In this document: positions 16,820-23,310 of the stretch, piece after piece | Layout of the letters: each line of letters opens with the position of its first letter | How positions within the stretch are numbered: position 1 is the stretch's first letter | NCBI GenBank assembly: GCA_944332725.1 | Contig: CALVKO010000004.1 | Span: 1 to 45,232, forward strand | Direction of reading: 5' to 3' | Length of the DNA: 45,232 nt | Origin: an uncultured Bacilli bacterium | Lineage (GTDB): Bacteria; Bacillota_I; Bacilli_A; RF39; UBA660 | Notes under the pieces: generated by a model | Databases searched by the model: none | What the model was told of the DNA's origin: nothing | The model's input: only the letters and a program-made list of their open reading frames with translations | Program-made: the position numbers and the translations under genes

Positions 16820-16912
16820 ATGTCAAAAAGAATTTTTATAATAAAAGTTTTAAAACACATTATTATCATTTTATCGCTTCTTATCATAATGATAATAGTA
16901 ATAAAAAAATGA
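16820..16912 (+). CDS. 30-aa hydrophobic peptide, type I toxin-like (copy 1)
   Basis: The peptide starts MSKRIFIIKVLKH, then a run of Ile and Leu forms one membrane helix, and ends in KK. A very strong GAGAGGAGG precedes the ATG by ten bases. Compared with copy 2 the codons differ at five positions, of which four are silent (TTT/TTC, GTT/GTC, TTA/CTA, TCG/TCA) and one is Ile/Leu, so the peptide itself is under selection. Small hydrophobic peptides with tightly controlled, strong ribosome sites are typical of type I toxins, held off by an antisense RNA. No match to a named family is claimed. Confidence 0.75.
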   Translation: MSKRIFIIKVLKHIIIILSLLIIMIIVIKK

Positions 16913-16940
16913 CACTTAATTCAATAAAGAATTAAATGTC
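16911..16940. ncRNA. Hairpin after the stop of peptide copy 1
   Basis: ACACTTAATTC and GAATTAAATGT pair (one G-U) around AATAAA, starting inside the stop codon. In copy 2 the same place has a different but equally paired stem. It could be part of the mRNA fold or of a convergent antisense RNA. Confidence 0.55.
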
Positions 16941-16955
16941 GCACCAAATAGGTAG

Positions 16956-16990
16956 ACATTCAATGTTATGAAACTGAATGTTCCTTTTTT
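16956..16990 (+). terminator. Terminator of peptide locus 1
   Basis: ACATTCA pairs with TGAATGT and six T follow. The long loop, the shared arms and the T-run recur in copy 2. Confidence 0.65.
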
Positions 16991-17023
16991 ATTAGTATGT
17001 AAGTTTTTCTCTTACATACTAAT
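16991..17023. promoter_or_regulatory. 13-bp inverted repeat beyond locus 1
   Basis: ATTAGTATGTAAG (16991-17003) and CTTACATACTAAT (17011-17023) are perfect complements. Copy 2 keeps the right arm and a weakened left arm. It may be the 5' hairpin or promoter zone of a minus-strand antisense RNA reading back over the peptide gene. Confidence 0.45.
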
Positions 17024-17080
17024 AATATCATATTTTTTTAATTTTTTCAATATAAATTAACTAAAAATTAAAACAAATTA

Positions 17081-17109
17081 TTGAATAAAAAGTTAATTTA
17101 TAGTATGAT
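17081..17109 (+). promoter_or_regulatory. Promoter of peptide locus 2
   Basis: TTGAAT (17081-17086) and TATGAT (17104-17109) with a 17-base spacer align exactly with the promoter of copy 1. Confidence 0.7.
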
Positions 17110-17173
17110 TATTAGTAGGAATATTTAGTTGTTGAGTGTCTGCCAAATCTTTAAAGAGAGGAGGCTTGATAAA

Positions 17174-17266
17174 ATGTCAAAAAGACTTTTCATAATAAAA
17201 GTCCTAAAACACATTATTATCATTTTATCACTTCTTATCATAATGATAATAGTAATAAAAAAATGA
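17174..17266 (+). CDS. 30-aa hydrophobic peptide, type I toxin-like (copy 2)
   Basis: MSKRLFIIKVLKH is followed by the same Ile/Leu-rich membrane helix and a KK end as in copy 1. GAGAGGAGG stands at the same distance. Only the fifth residue differs (Leu for Ile). A stable hairpin follows the stop. The two loci have kept the peptide but changed the stem and loop sequences, as would be needed if each has its own antisense RNA. Confidence 0.75.
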   Translation: MSKRLFIIKVLKHIIIILSLLIIMIIVIKK

Positions 17267-17288
17267 CACTCATTTAGCAAATGAGTGT
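17266..17288. ncRNA. Hairpin after the stop of peptide copy 2
   Basis: ACACTCATTT (17266-17275) and AAATGAGTGT (17279-17288) pair perfectly around AGC. Its position equals the hairpin of copy 1, with compensating changes in both arms. Confidence 0.6.
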
Positions 17289-17306
17289 ATTACCTTATTT
17301 AGGTAG

Positions 17307-17341
17307 ACATTCAACATGCAAAAACTGAATGTTCCCTTTTT
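17307..17341 (+). terminator. Terminator of peptide locus 2
   Basis: ACATTCA (17307-17313) and TGAATGT (17326-17332) form the stem, followed by CCC and five T. It matches the terminator of copy 1. Confidence 0.65.
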
Positions 17342-17441
17342 AATATATGCAAGTTTTTTCCTTACATACTAATAATAACATATATTTAACATTTTTGCAA
17401 TATTCTATGTTATAATAATTACAAATTTAGGTGATGAAAAT

Positions 17442-18392
17442 ATGGTATCTCAAGAAAGAATTAATACTTATAAAATTTGGTTTGAAAATATGTCTTTTTT
17501 TTCATTTAATTCATTTATATTAGATGAAATAGAAAATTTATGGAATTTATCAAATTATATCTATTATAAATATGTTGAAGTAATAAAAAATATTAAGTTT
17601 GAAAAATATGATTTTTCTTATGTTAGTTTGGAAGAAAATATATCTTTAGCGCAGCAATTTTTAGATAAACATAATATAAAAATTTCAATAAAAGAATTAA
17701 TTGCAAATGGTAATATAGTATTTAAAATAATAGATGAAAAAATTAAAGATGGAAAATCATATTATGATAAAGATAATAAAAAAATGATTGAAATTTATTT
17801 ACATAACAATATTATTGATAGTTGTATTTTAATTCATGAAATTATGCATTATTTAAATCAACCTGAAAGTAAAAGAAATTTTGTAAGTGATTTATTAACG
17901 GAATCTTTATTTTATGGTATGGAGTTTATATACATTGAAGAATTAAAACAAATTAAATATAGTAATGATTTAAGTATGTTTATGAAATTTGGGACACCTA
18001 CAATTTTAAAATATATGGATAAAGTATATTATTGTTATAAGTTAATTTTAATATATAAAAAAGAAAAAGATATAAGTTTAGAAGCATATAGTAAAATTTT
18101 TCAAGATAATAATTTTGAAAAAACAATTGATTACTTTGAAAAATATGTTAAAGAACATAATTTTGTTGTTGAAGATACTTGGAATGTCATAGGATTTCCT
18201 ATCGCAATTTATATATTAGAAACATACAAAAAAGATAGTAGTATTATAAAAAAATTAATGAAATATAACGATGCAATAAATGAAAAAAGTTATCAAGAAT
18301 GTTTAGATATAATAGGATTAAATATTGAAACAGAGTTTACGAATAAGATTAAATTATCAACTGCTAGTTTTCTTAGTTCATTAACTAAATAA
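17442..18392 (+). CDS. M3-like zinc metallopeptidase
   Basis: This is a probable cytoplasmic zinc peptidase of the gluzincin type. HEIMH at residues 132-136 gives the HExxH zinc motif, and LTESLFYGMEF about 20 residues later supplies the third ligand Glu, as in oligoendopeptidase F (M3) relatives. At 316 aa it is about half the length of a normal M3 enzyme, so the large N-terminal helical part is reduced. AGGTGATG precedes the ATG, and TATAAT at 17411-17416 is the likely -10 box. Its substrate is not known. Confidence 0.75.
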   Translation: MVSQERINTYKIWFENMSFFSFNSFILDEIENLWNLSNYIYYKYVEVIKNIKFEKYDFSYVSLEENISLAQQFLDKHNIKISIKELIANGNIVFKIIDEKIKDGKSYYDKDNKKMIEIYLHNNIIDSCILIHEIMHYLNQPESKRNFVSDLLTESLFYGMEFIYIEELKQIKYSNDLSMFMKFGTPTILKYMDKVYYCYKLILIYKKEKDISLEAYSKIFQDNNFEKTIDYFEKYVKEHNFVVEDTWNVIGFPIAIYILETYKKDSSIIKKLMKYNDAINEKSYQECLDIIGLNIETEFTNKIKLSTASFLSSLTK

Positions 18393-18419
18393 AATATAAT
18401 AAAATATTAAAAGTTATGA

Positions 18420-18425
18420 TATAAT
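18420..18425 (+). promoter_or_regulatory. -10 box of proS
   Basis: A TATAAT lies 20 bases before the proS ATG with an AGGTGAG ribosome site between them; the -35 box is not clear. Confidence 0.4.
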
Positions 18426-18445
18426 TAAATTGTTGAGGTGAGATT

Positions 18446-20128
18446 ATGCGATTAAGTGAAAATTTTTTCTATACATTTAGAGAAGATGTTAAAGACGAAG
18501 AAACAGTAAGTGGCAATTTATTAGTTAAAAGTGGAATGGTAAAAAAAATAGGTAATGGAATTTATATGTATATGCCACTTGGATTAAAAGTGTTAAAAAA
18601 TATTGAAAATATTATTAGAGAAGAAATGAATAAAGCAGGTGCTAATGAATTATTGATGCCTAATTTATTGCCTGAAGATGTATATATAAATAGCGGTAGA
18701 AGAGATAATTTTGGTCATGATATGTTTAGTTTAAAAGATAGATATAATAGAAGTTTAGTATTAGGTCCTACTCACGAAGAATTTTTTGTTGAAGCTGCTA
18801 GAATGAAAATTAAATCATATAAAGACATGCCTTTTAATTTATATCAAATTGGAAACAAATATCGTGATGAGCCAAGACCTAGATATGGATTAATAAGAGT
18901 AAGAGAATTTTTCATGAAAGATGCTTATAGTTTTGATACATCATTAGATAATTTAAATAAATCATATATGAAAATGTTTAATGCATATAAAAATATTTTT
19001 GATAAAATTGGTATTGATTATCGTATTGTAACGGCTGATACTGGTGTTATGGGTGGATTGTTAAGCGAAGAATTTCAAGCAGTAACTGATATTGGTGAGG
19101 ATATATTAGTTTTATGTGATTGTGGTTATGCTTCTAACATTGAAGTAAGTGAATGTGTAATAAATAAAGCAAAAGCAGAAAAATATAAAGAAAAAGAATT
19201 AGTTCATACACCAAATGCCAAAACAATAGAAGAAATATCTAAATATTTAAAAGAAGATAAAGATAAATTTGTTAAAACATTAATTTATAAAGTTGATGGT
19301 GTTTTATATGCTTGTTTAGTTAGTGGTGATAGAGAAATTAACGAAACAAAATTAAGAAAATTATTAAATGGTAAAACTATCGAACTAGCGTCTTTTGAAG
19401 AAGTTGAAAAAGTAACTCACGCTAAAGTAGGATTTGCAGGTCCAATTGGATTAGATATTAAAATAGTAATTGATAATGATATATTATATAAATATAACTA
19501 TATAGTAGGTGCTAATAAAACAGATTATCATTATAAAAATGTAAATACTTCTGATTTTATTTATGACTATGTAGGGGATATTAAAAATGTTAAAGAATTT
19601 GATACATGTCCAAAATGTGGTAAAAAATTATATTTTAAACATGGAATTGAAGTTGGTAATACTTTTAAATTAGGTACTAAATATTCTAAATCATTAAATT
19701 TAAATTATTTAGATGAAAATAACGAATTAAAACCAGTAGTAATGGGATGCTATGGTATTGGTTTAGGTAGAATAATGTCAGCATTAGTTGAACAAAAAAA
19801 CGATGAACATGGTATTATTTGGCCTACTAATATCGCGCCTTATAAAGTAGCAATTGTATTAATCGATAAAAAAGATGACATTCAAAAATCGATTGCTAAT
19901 GCCATATACAATAATTTAAACAAAAACAATATTGAAACTATATTAGATGATCGCGATGAACGAGCAGGGATAAAATTTAATGATATGGATTTAATCGGTA
20001 TTCCATATCGAATTACAGTCGGTAAAAAAACTAAAGATAATTTAGTAGAATTAAAAATAAGAGAAACAAATCAAGTATTTGATGTCCATGTTAATGATAT
20101 TGTTTCAAAAATTGATGAATTAATTTAA
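18446..20128 (+). CDS. proS: Prolyl-tRNA synthetase, bacterial type
   Basis: This enzyme charges tRNA-Pro with proline. The class II motif 2 region YRDEPRPRYGLIRVREF and motif 3 GCYGIGLGR are present. Between them (about 225-385) lies the YbaK-like editing insertion, which removes mischarged alanine, flanked by CDCGYAS and CPKCGKK. The C-terminal anticodon-binding domain starts near 465. The length of 560 aa is normal for the insertion-bearing type. The start is the first ATG after AGGTGAG. Confidence 0.96.
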   Translation: MRLSENFFYTFREDVKDEETVSGNLLVKSGMVKKIGNGIYMYMPLGLKVLKNIENIIREEMNKAGANELLMPNLLPEDVYINSGRRDNFGHDMFSLKDRYNRSLVLGPTHEEFFVEAARMKIKSYKDMPFNLYQIGNKYRDEPRPRYGLIRVREFFMKDAYSFDTSLDNLNKSYMKMFNAYKNIFDKIGIDYRIVTADTGVMGGLLSEEFQAVTDIGEDILVLCDCGYASNIEVSECVINKAKAEKYKEKELVHTPNAKTIEEISKYLKEDKDKFVKTLIYKVDGVLYACLVSGDREINETKLRKLLNGKTIELASFEEVEKVTHAKVGFAGPIGLDIKIVIDNDILYKYNYIVGANKTDYHYKNVNTSDFIYDYVGDIKNVKEFDTCPKCGKKLYFKHGIEVGNTFKLGTKYSKSLNLNYLDENNELKPVVMGCYGIGLGRIMSALVEQKNDEHGIIWPTNIAPYKVAIVLIDKKDDIQKSIANAIYNNLNKNNIETILDDRDERAGIKFNDMDLIGIPYRITVGKKTKDNLVELKIRETNQVFDVHVNDIVSKIDELI

Positions 20129-20177
20129 TTCGACAAAATATGACTGATTAATAGGATATAATTAAATTGGTGATGAT

Positions 20178-20624
20178 ATGAAAAAGTATTTAACAACAAT
20201 AATTATATCTATATTAGTCGGTTTTTTATTGTCTTATTATATGTTAAAAGAATATGAAAGCGTGAATATAATACCAGTATTTAATGTTAAAGAAACTGCT
20301 TATTTAGTACAACAAGGTGTTTATTCAAGTATGGAAAGTATGCAAGAAAATACATCTTCTTTAACTGATTATATTTATAGTGTAATTGATAATATGTATT
20401 ATGTTTATATTGGTATCTCACTAGAAAGCGACAATGTAAGTAAAATCCAAGATTATTATAAAAATAAAGGAATAAATACCATTATTAAAACAACTACTAT
20501 TTCTGATAATGAATTAATAGATTCGTTAAGACAATATGATATGTTATTACAAGGTACAACGGAAGAAGAAGCAATTAAAGAAGTAATTAAACAAACTTTA
20601 AGTAAATATAAGGAGGAGGGATAA
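20178..20624 (+). CDS. Membrane-anchored protein with a possible SPOR-like domain
   Basis: There is one N-terminal membrane helix (residues 5-24), then an extracytoplasmic part of about 120 residues. AYLVQQGVYSS and YYVYIGISLESDNVSKIQDYYK followed by GINTIIKT give the strand-helix-strand pattern of SPOR domains, which bind denuded peptidoglycan at division septa. It stands before radC; in Bacillus subtilis the SPOR protein SpoIIB lies near radC, so a distant SpoIIB relation is possible but unproven. GGTGATG precedes the ATG, and its stop lies one base before the radC start. Confidence 0.65.
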   Translation: MKKYLTTIIISILVGFLLSYYMLKEYESVNIIPVFNVKETAYLVQQGVYSSMESMQENTSSLTDYIYSVIDNMYYVYIGISLESDNVSKIQDYYKNKGINTIIKTTTISDNELIDSLRQYDMLLQGTTEEEAIKEVIKQTLSKYKEEG

Positions 20625-20625
20625 T

Positions 20626-21300
20626 ATATTAATTAAAGATATTCCAATTACAGAACGACCTCGTGAAAGGTTGATAAATAAAGGGGTTGAATATTTAAGT
20701 AATGAAGATTTATTAGCAATCTTATTAAAATGCGGAACTAAAGATTTATCAGTAAAAGAATTAGCTAACAATATTTTAAAAGAAATAAATAATATTAATA
20801 ATTTAAAAGATATAAATTATGAAAAATTAATTAAAATTAAAGGTATTGGTAAGGCTAAAGCATGTGAAATTTTAGCCAGTATTGAATTAGGTAAAAGGAT
20901 AAATAATAAATTAAATAATATTAGTCAAATAAAAATATGCTCATCAGAAAATATTTTTGAATATTATAAAAATAAATTAAGTGATAAATTACAAGAACAT
21001 TTTTATTGTGTTTATTTGGATACAAAAAATCAAATTATTAAAGATAAATTATTATTTATTGGGACAATTAATCAAAGTTTAGTTCATCCACGTGAAGTTT
21101 TTAAAGAAGCGTATCTATTAAGTGCATCGAGTATTATTTGTATTCATAATCATCCATCTGGCAATGTTAATCCGTCTAATAATGATATTATTATTACTAA
21201 ACAGTTAAGAGAAGTGGGTTTATTATTAGGCATTAATGTATTAGATCATATAATAATTGGTAAAGAAAAATATTATAGTTTTAATGATAATGGTGTTTAA
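20626..21300 (+). CDS. radC: RadC/JAMM-domain protein, apparently with an AUA start
   Basis: The N-terminus LIKDIPITERPRERL is the standard start of RadC, but no ATG, GTG or TTG occurs in frame before it. An AGGAGGAGGG at 20611-20619 sets the start at ATA 20626 (ATT at 20632 is an alternative). The first usual codon is a TTG at 20671, which would cut off the conserved part. The helix-hairpin-helix segment (IKGIGKAKACEIL) and the JAMM motif IHNHPSG are intact. RadC function is not settled; the JAMM fold suggests a metal-dependent hydrolase. Confidence 0.88.
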   Translation: MLIKDIPITERPRERLINKGVEYLSNEDLLAILLKCGTKDLSVKELANNILKEINNINNLKDINYEKLIKIKGIGKAKACEILASIELGKRINNKLNNISQIKICSSENIFEYYKNKLSDKLQEHFYCVYLDTKNQIIKDKLLFIGTINQSLVHPREVFKEAYLLSASSIICIHNHPSGNVNPSNNDIIITKQLREVGLLLGINVLDHIIIGKEKYYSFNDNGV

Positions 21301-21340
21301 AATTTAAATTAAATATGATATTATTATTATAGGTGGTAGG

Positions 21341-21943
21341 ATGAAAAAATGGATTGTTTGTACTTTTTTAGGAATATATGCTGGCTTATTTCCGGTATTA
21401 TTAATAATTTTATTTAGTCCGTTGATAACTAACATAGGAATAGAATTATTATTTTTAAGTATAATTATTTTAAACACGGGAATGGTAATAAAAATAGGAC
21501 TAGATTATATTAGATATGGTGATAGAATCAATCCTTTTAAAAAAGTAGAAAGACATACTTACAATGAAATGATTATTGCTGAATTATCTAAATTAAATAC
21601 TTATCAAAAAACATTAATAGCTGGTAATAACTTAATTGTTATTAATGAAGCAGGTATCTTTGAATTTGTATGTTTAAATAAACAAGGTATTTTAAAAGGA
21701 GATATCAAGGATGAATATTGGTTTATTAATGATAAGAAAATAAAAAATCCATTTATTTTAAAAAATGATGTATTTAATTATGTAATTTTAAACAGTAGAT
21801 TAACCTTTAAAGTGACAGGAGTATGGTTAACAACAAGGAGATTGTTATATAATACTATTGATAAAAGATTGAATAAAAAAATATATACAAAAGATAATAT
21901 CGATAAATTATATTTAAAATTGTCAAATAATGTAAAATTATGA
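21341..21943 (+). CDS. Unrecognised membrane protein with a cytoplasmic domain
   Basis: Two membrane helices (about 5-28 and 33-55) are followed by a soluble region of about 140 residues starting with RYGDRINPFKK. The strands IAGNNLIVINEAGIFEF and FILKNDVFNYVILNS recall the core of NERD-type nuclease-like domains, but catalytic residues were not found, so no function is claimed. GGTGGTAGG precedes the start; the gene stands between radC and rpoZ on the same strand. Confidence 0.75.
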   Translation: MKKWIVCTFLGIYAGLFPVLLIILFSPLITNIGIELLFLSIIILNTGMVIKIGLDYIRYGDRINPFKKVERHTYNEMIIAELSKLNTYQKTLIAGNNLIVINEAGIFEFVCLNKQGILKGDIKDEYWFINDKKIKNPFILKNDVFNYVILNSRLTFKVTGVWLTTRRLLYNTIDKRLNKKIYTKDNIDKLYLKLSNNVKL

Positions 21944-22001
21944 TATATTTGTTGTCAAATAAAAAAATCTGTTTTATTATTAATATAGGGAAGGTGATTA
22001 G

Positions 22002-22196
22002 ATGATATATCCATCAATTGATAAATTATTAAATCAAGTAGGATCTAAATATTTATTGGTAAATATAGTTTCTAAAAGAGCCCATGAAATTGAAAAAACA
22101 GAACATTTTCAATTAAAGGAAAATGAATATATTTCAAAGAAACCAATCGGAAGGGCATTAGAAGAAATTGCAAATAACAAGATTAAAATTCATTGA
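22002..22196 (+). CDS. rpoZ: RNA polymerase omega subunit
   Basis: Omega helps assemble RNA polymerase by holding the beta-prime subunit. The 64-aa protein has IYPSIDKLL, SKYLLVNIVSKRAHEI and KPIGRALEEIANNKI, all conserved in this family. AAGGTGAT precedes the ATG. Usually this gene follows gmk; here it follows a membrane protein. Confidence 0.93.
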   Translation: MIYPSIDKLLNQVGSKYLLVNIVSKRAHEIEKTEHFQLKENEYISKKPIGRALEEIANNKIKIH

Positions 22197-22226
22197 CATT
22201 TGTTTACAGTAACAAATTAAAAAATA

Positions 22227-22256
22227 TTGACTAGTTAAAAGTCAATATATTATAAT
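22227..22256 (+). promoter_or_regulatory. Promoter of the orphan RNA, with a dyad over the -35 box
   Basis: TTGACT (22227-22232) and TATAAT (22251-22256) are 18 bases apart. TTGAC at 22227-22231 and GTCAA at 22241-22245 form an inverted repeat that includes the -35 box, so a repressor may bind there. Confidence 0.65.
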
Positions 22257-22261
22257 AAAAA

Positions 22262-22400
22262 TGAACTACTCCTTATAGGAATAGTTCGCATAAAAGAATA
22301 AAAAGGGGTTGGCTAGTGTGATACTAGCGCCAATTCGAAAGTATCTCGAATTGGTACTATATATACTAACTCAAAAGGATTGATTTTGTCAACCTTTTTT
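22262..22400 (+). ncRNA. Orphan structured RNA, about 135 nt, with its own terminator
   Basis: After a strong promoter there is no ORF but dense pairing. Hairpin 1: 22263-22272 with 22278-22287. A three-way junction follows: P1 22305-22311 with 22366-22372, P2 22312-22317 with 22323-22328, P3 22330-22338 with 22346-22354. A terminator hairpin (AAAGGATTGA with TCAACCTTT) and seven T close it at about 22400. The next gene on this strand is 300 bases away and behind the opposing sspI, so a cis-riboswitch is unlikely and a trans-acting RNA more so. I do not recognise it as 6S, SRP, tmRNA or RNase P RNA. Confidence 0.65.
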
Positions 22401-22402
22401 TA

Positions 22403-22609
22403 TTAATTTAATGAATTTTTTAATGTATTTAATATATATTCCTTACTGTTTTCATCACTATTACTCCATAATAGTTCAAAAAATACTCCTAAACCAGGTA
22501 ATGTAATTTCATCTTTTTCTTTAATAGATGATTCAATTGATGCTTTTATTTCATCTATTTGTGCATCTTTAAAATTACTTATAATATGTTTTCTTATATC
22601 GATATTCAT
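22403..22609 (-). CDS. sspI: Small acid-soluble spore protein SspI-like
   Basis: This 68-aa minus-strand protein has LPGLGVFFELLWSNSDENSK, the signature of the SspI family, whose Bacillus member has LPGLGVLFEVIWQ in the same place and lies in the spore core. The N-terminus MNIDIRKHII matches MDLNLRNAVI of that family, which decides for the ATG at 22609 and not the upstream one at 22627. AAAGGA stands before it. It is convergent to the orphan RNA and divergent from lemA. It is strong evidence for present or past sporulation. Confidence 0.88.
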   Translation of the reverse strand: MNIDIRKHIISNFKDAQIDEIKASIESSIKEKDEITLPGLGVFFELLWSNSDENSKEYILNTLKNSLN

Positions 22610-22681
22610 GCTTATCAGTCCTTTCATTTTTATTTTGTTTAAAAATTTATAAAATATGTATTTATTTTTTATTTAATTTAT

Positions 22682-22687
22682 TATATA
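22682..22687 (+). promoter_or_regulatory. -10 box of lemA
   Basis: A TATTATATAATG stretch with TATAAT stands 22 bases before the lemA ATG, followed by AGAGGAGG. Confidence 0.45.
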
Positions 22688-22709
22688 ATGATAGAGGAGG
22701 TTAAAGAAT

Positions 22710-23273
22710 ATGAATGGATGGATTATTGCTCTAATCGTAATTGGTGCTATTGTATTATTAATTTTATTGTTTATTGGAACAACTTATAATAGTTTGGTTT
22801 CATTGCGAAATAAAGTAAAAGATCAATGGTCACAAATCGATGTTTTGCTCAAAAGAAGGACTGATTTAATTCCTAATTTAGTTGAAACAGTTAAAGGTTA
22901 CGCAAATCATGAAAGCGAAACTTTAGAAAATGTTATTGCTGCTAGAAATAGAGTGGTAGAAGCTAAAACAACTGAAGAAGAAATTAAAGCAGATGGTGAA
23001 TTATCTAGAGCATTAGGTAGACTTATGGCTGTTGCTGAAGCTTATCCAGATTTAAAGGCGAATACCAACTTCTTAGATTTACAGGCTAATTTAAAAGAAA
23101 CTGAAGATAAGATTCAATATGCTAGACAATTCTATAATGATGCGGTACTTGTTTATAAAAACAAGTTAGAAATGTTCCCATCAAACATCGTTGCAGGTAT
23201 TTTTGGCTTCAAACCTGAAGCATTCTTTGAGGCTAGTGAAGCAGATAAAGAAGTACCAAAAGTACAATTTTAA
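22710..23273 (+). CDS. lemA: LemA family membrane protein
   Basis: There is one N-terminal membrane helix (residues 4-25) and then a helical bundle. YNSLVSLRNKVKDQWSQIDV and LKRRTDLIPNLVETVKGYA followed by E-rich helices are the family hallmarks; the length of 187 aa is normal. The biochemical role of LemA proteins is not settled. It is followed by a DUF2207-type membrane protein, a pair seen in many genomes, separated by a terminator-like hairpin. Confidence 0.93.
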   Translation: MNGWIIALIVIGAIVLLILLFIGTTYNSLVSLRNKVKDQWSQIDVLLKRRTDLIPNLVETVKGYANHESETLENVIAARNRVVEAKTTEEEIKADGELSRALGRLMAVAEAYPDLKANTNFLDLQANLKETEDKIQYARQFYNDAVLVYKNKLEMFPSNIVAGIFGFKPEAFFEASEADKEVPKVQF

Positions 23274-23298
23274 AAAGCTTACTATCGTAAGTTTTTTT
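23272..23298 (+). terminator. Hairpin with T-run between lemA and the next gene
   Basis: AAAAAGCTTAC and GTAAGTTTTTT surround TATC, and the T-run passes straight into the AGGAGG of the following gene. Since no new promoter is seen, it probably acts as a leaky terminator that lowers the expression of the second gene. Confidence 0.65.
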
Positions 23299-23310
23299 TA
23301 GGAGGTATAT

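Larger units (their letters stand above)
16721..17380. repeat. Tandem duplication of a type I toxin-antitoxin-like locus
   Basis: Unit 1 (about 16721-17030) and unit 2 (about 17078-17380) share promoter, ribosome site, a 30-codon ORF, a hairpin after the stop, a terminator stem and a trailing CTTACATACTAATAAT segment. Coding and stem arms are conserved, while loops and spacers have drifted. The duplication is therefore old enough to have diverged, with both copies kept. Confidence 0.9.

Noticed and set aside
22330..22354. TTCGAA-containing stem as a tRNA T-arm
   Set aside because: No acceptor stem, anticodon arm or CCA pattern can be built around it; it fits the hairpin of the orphan RNA.
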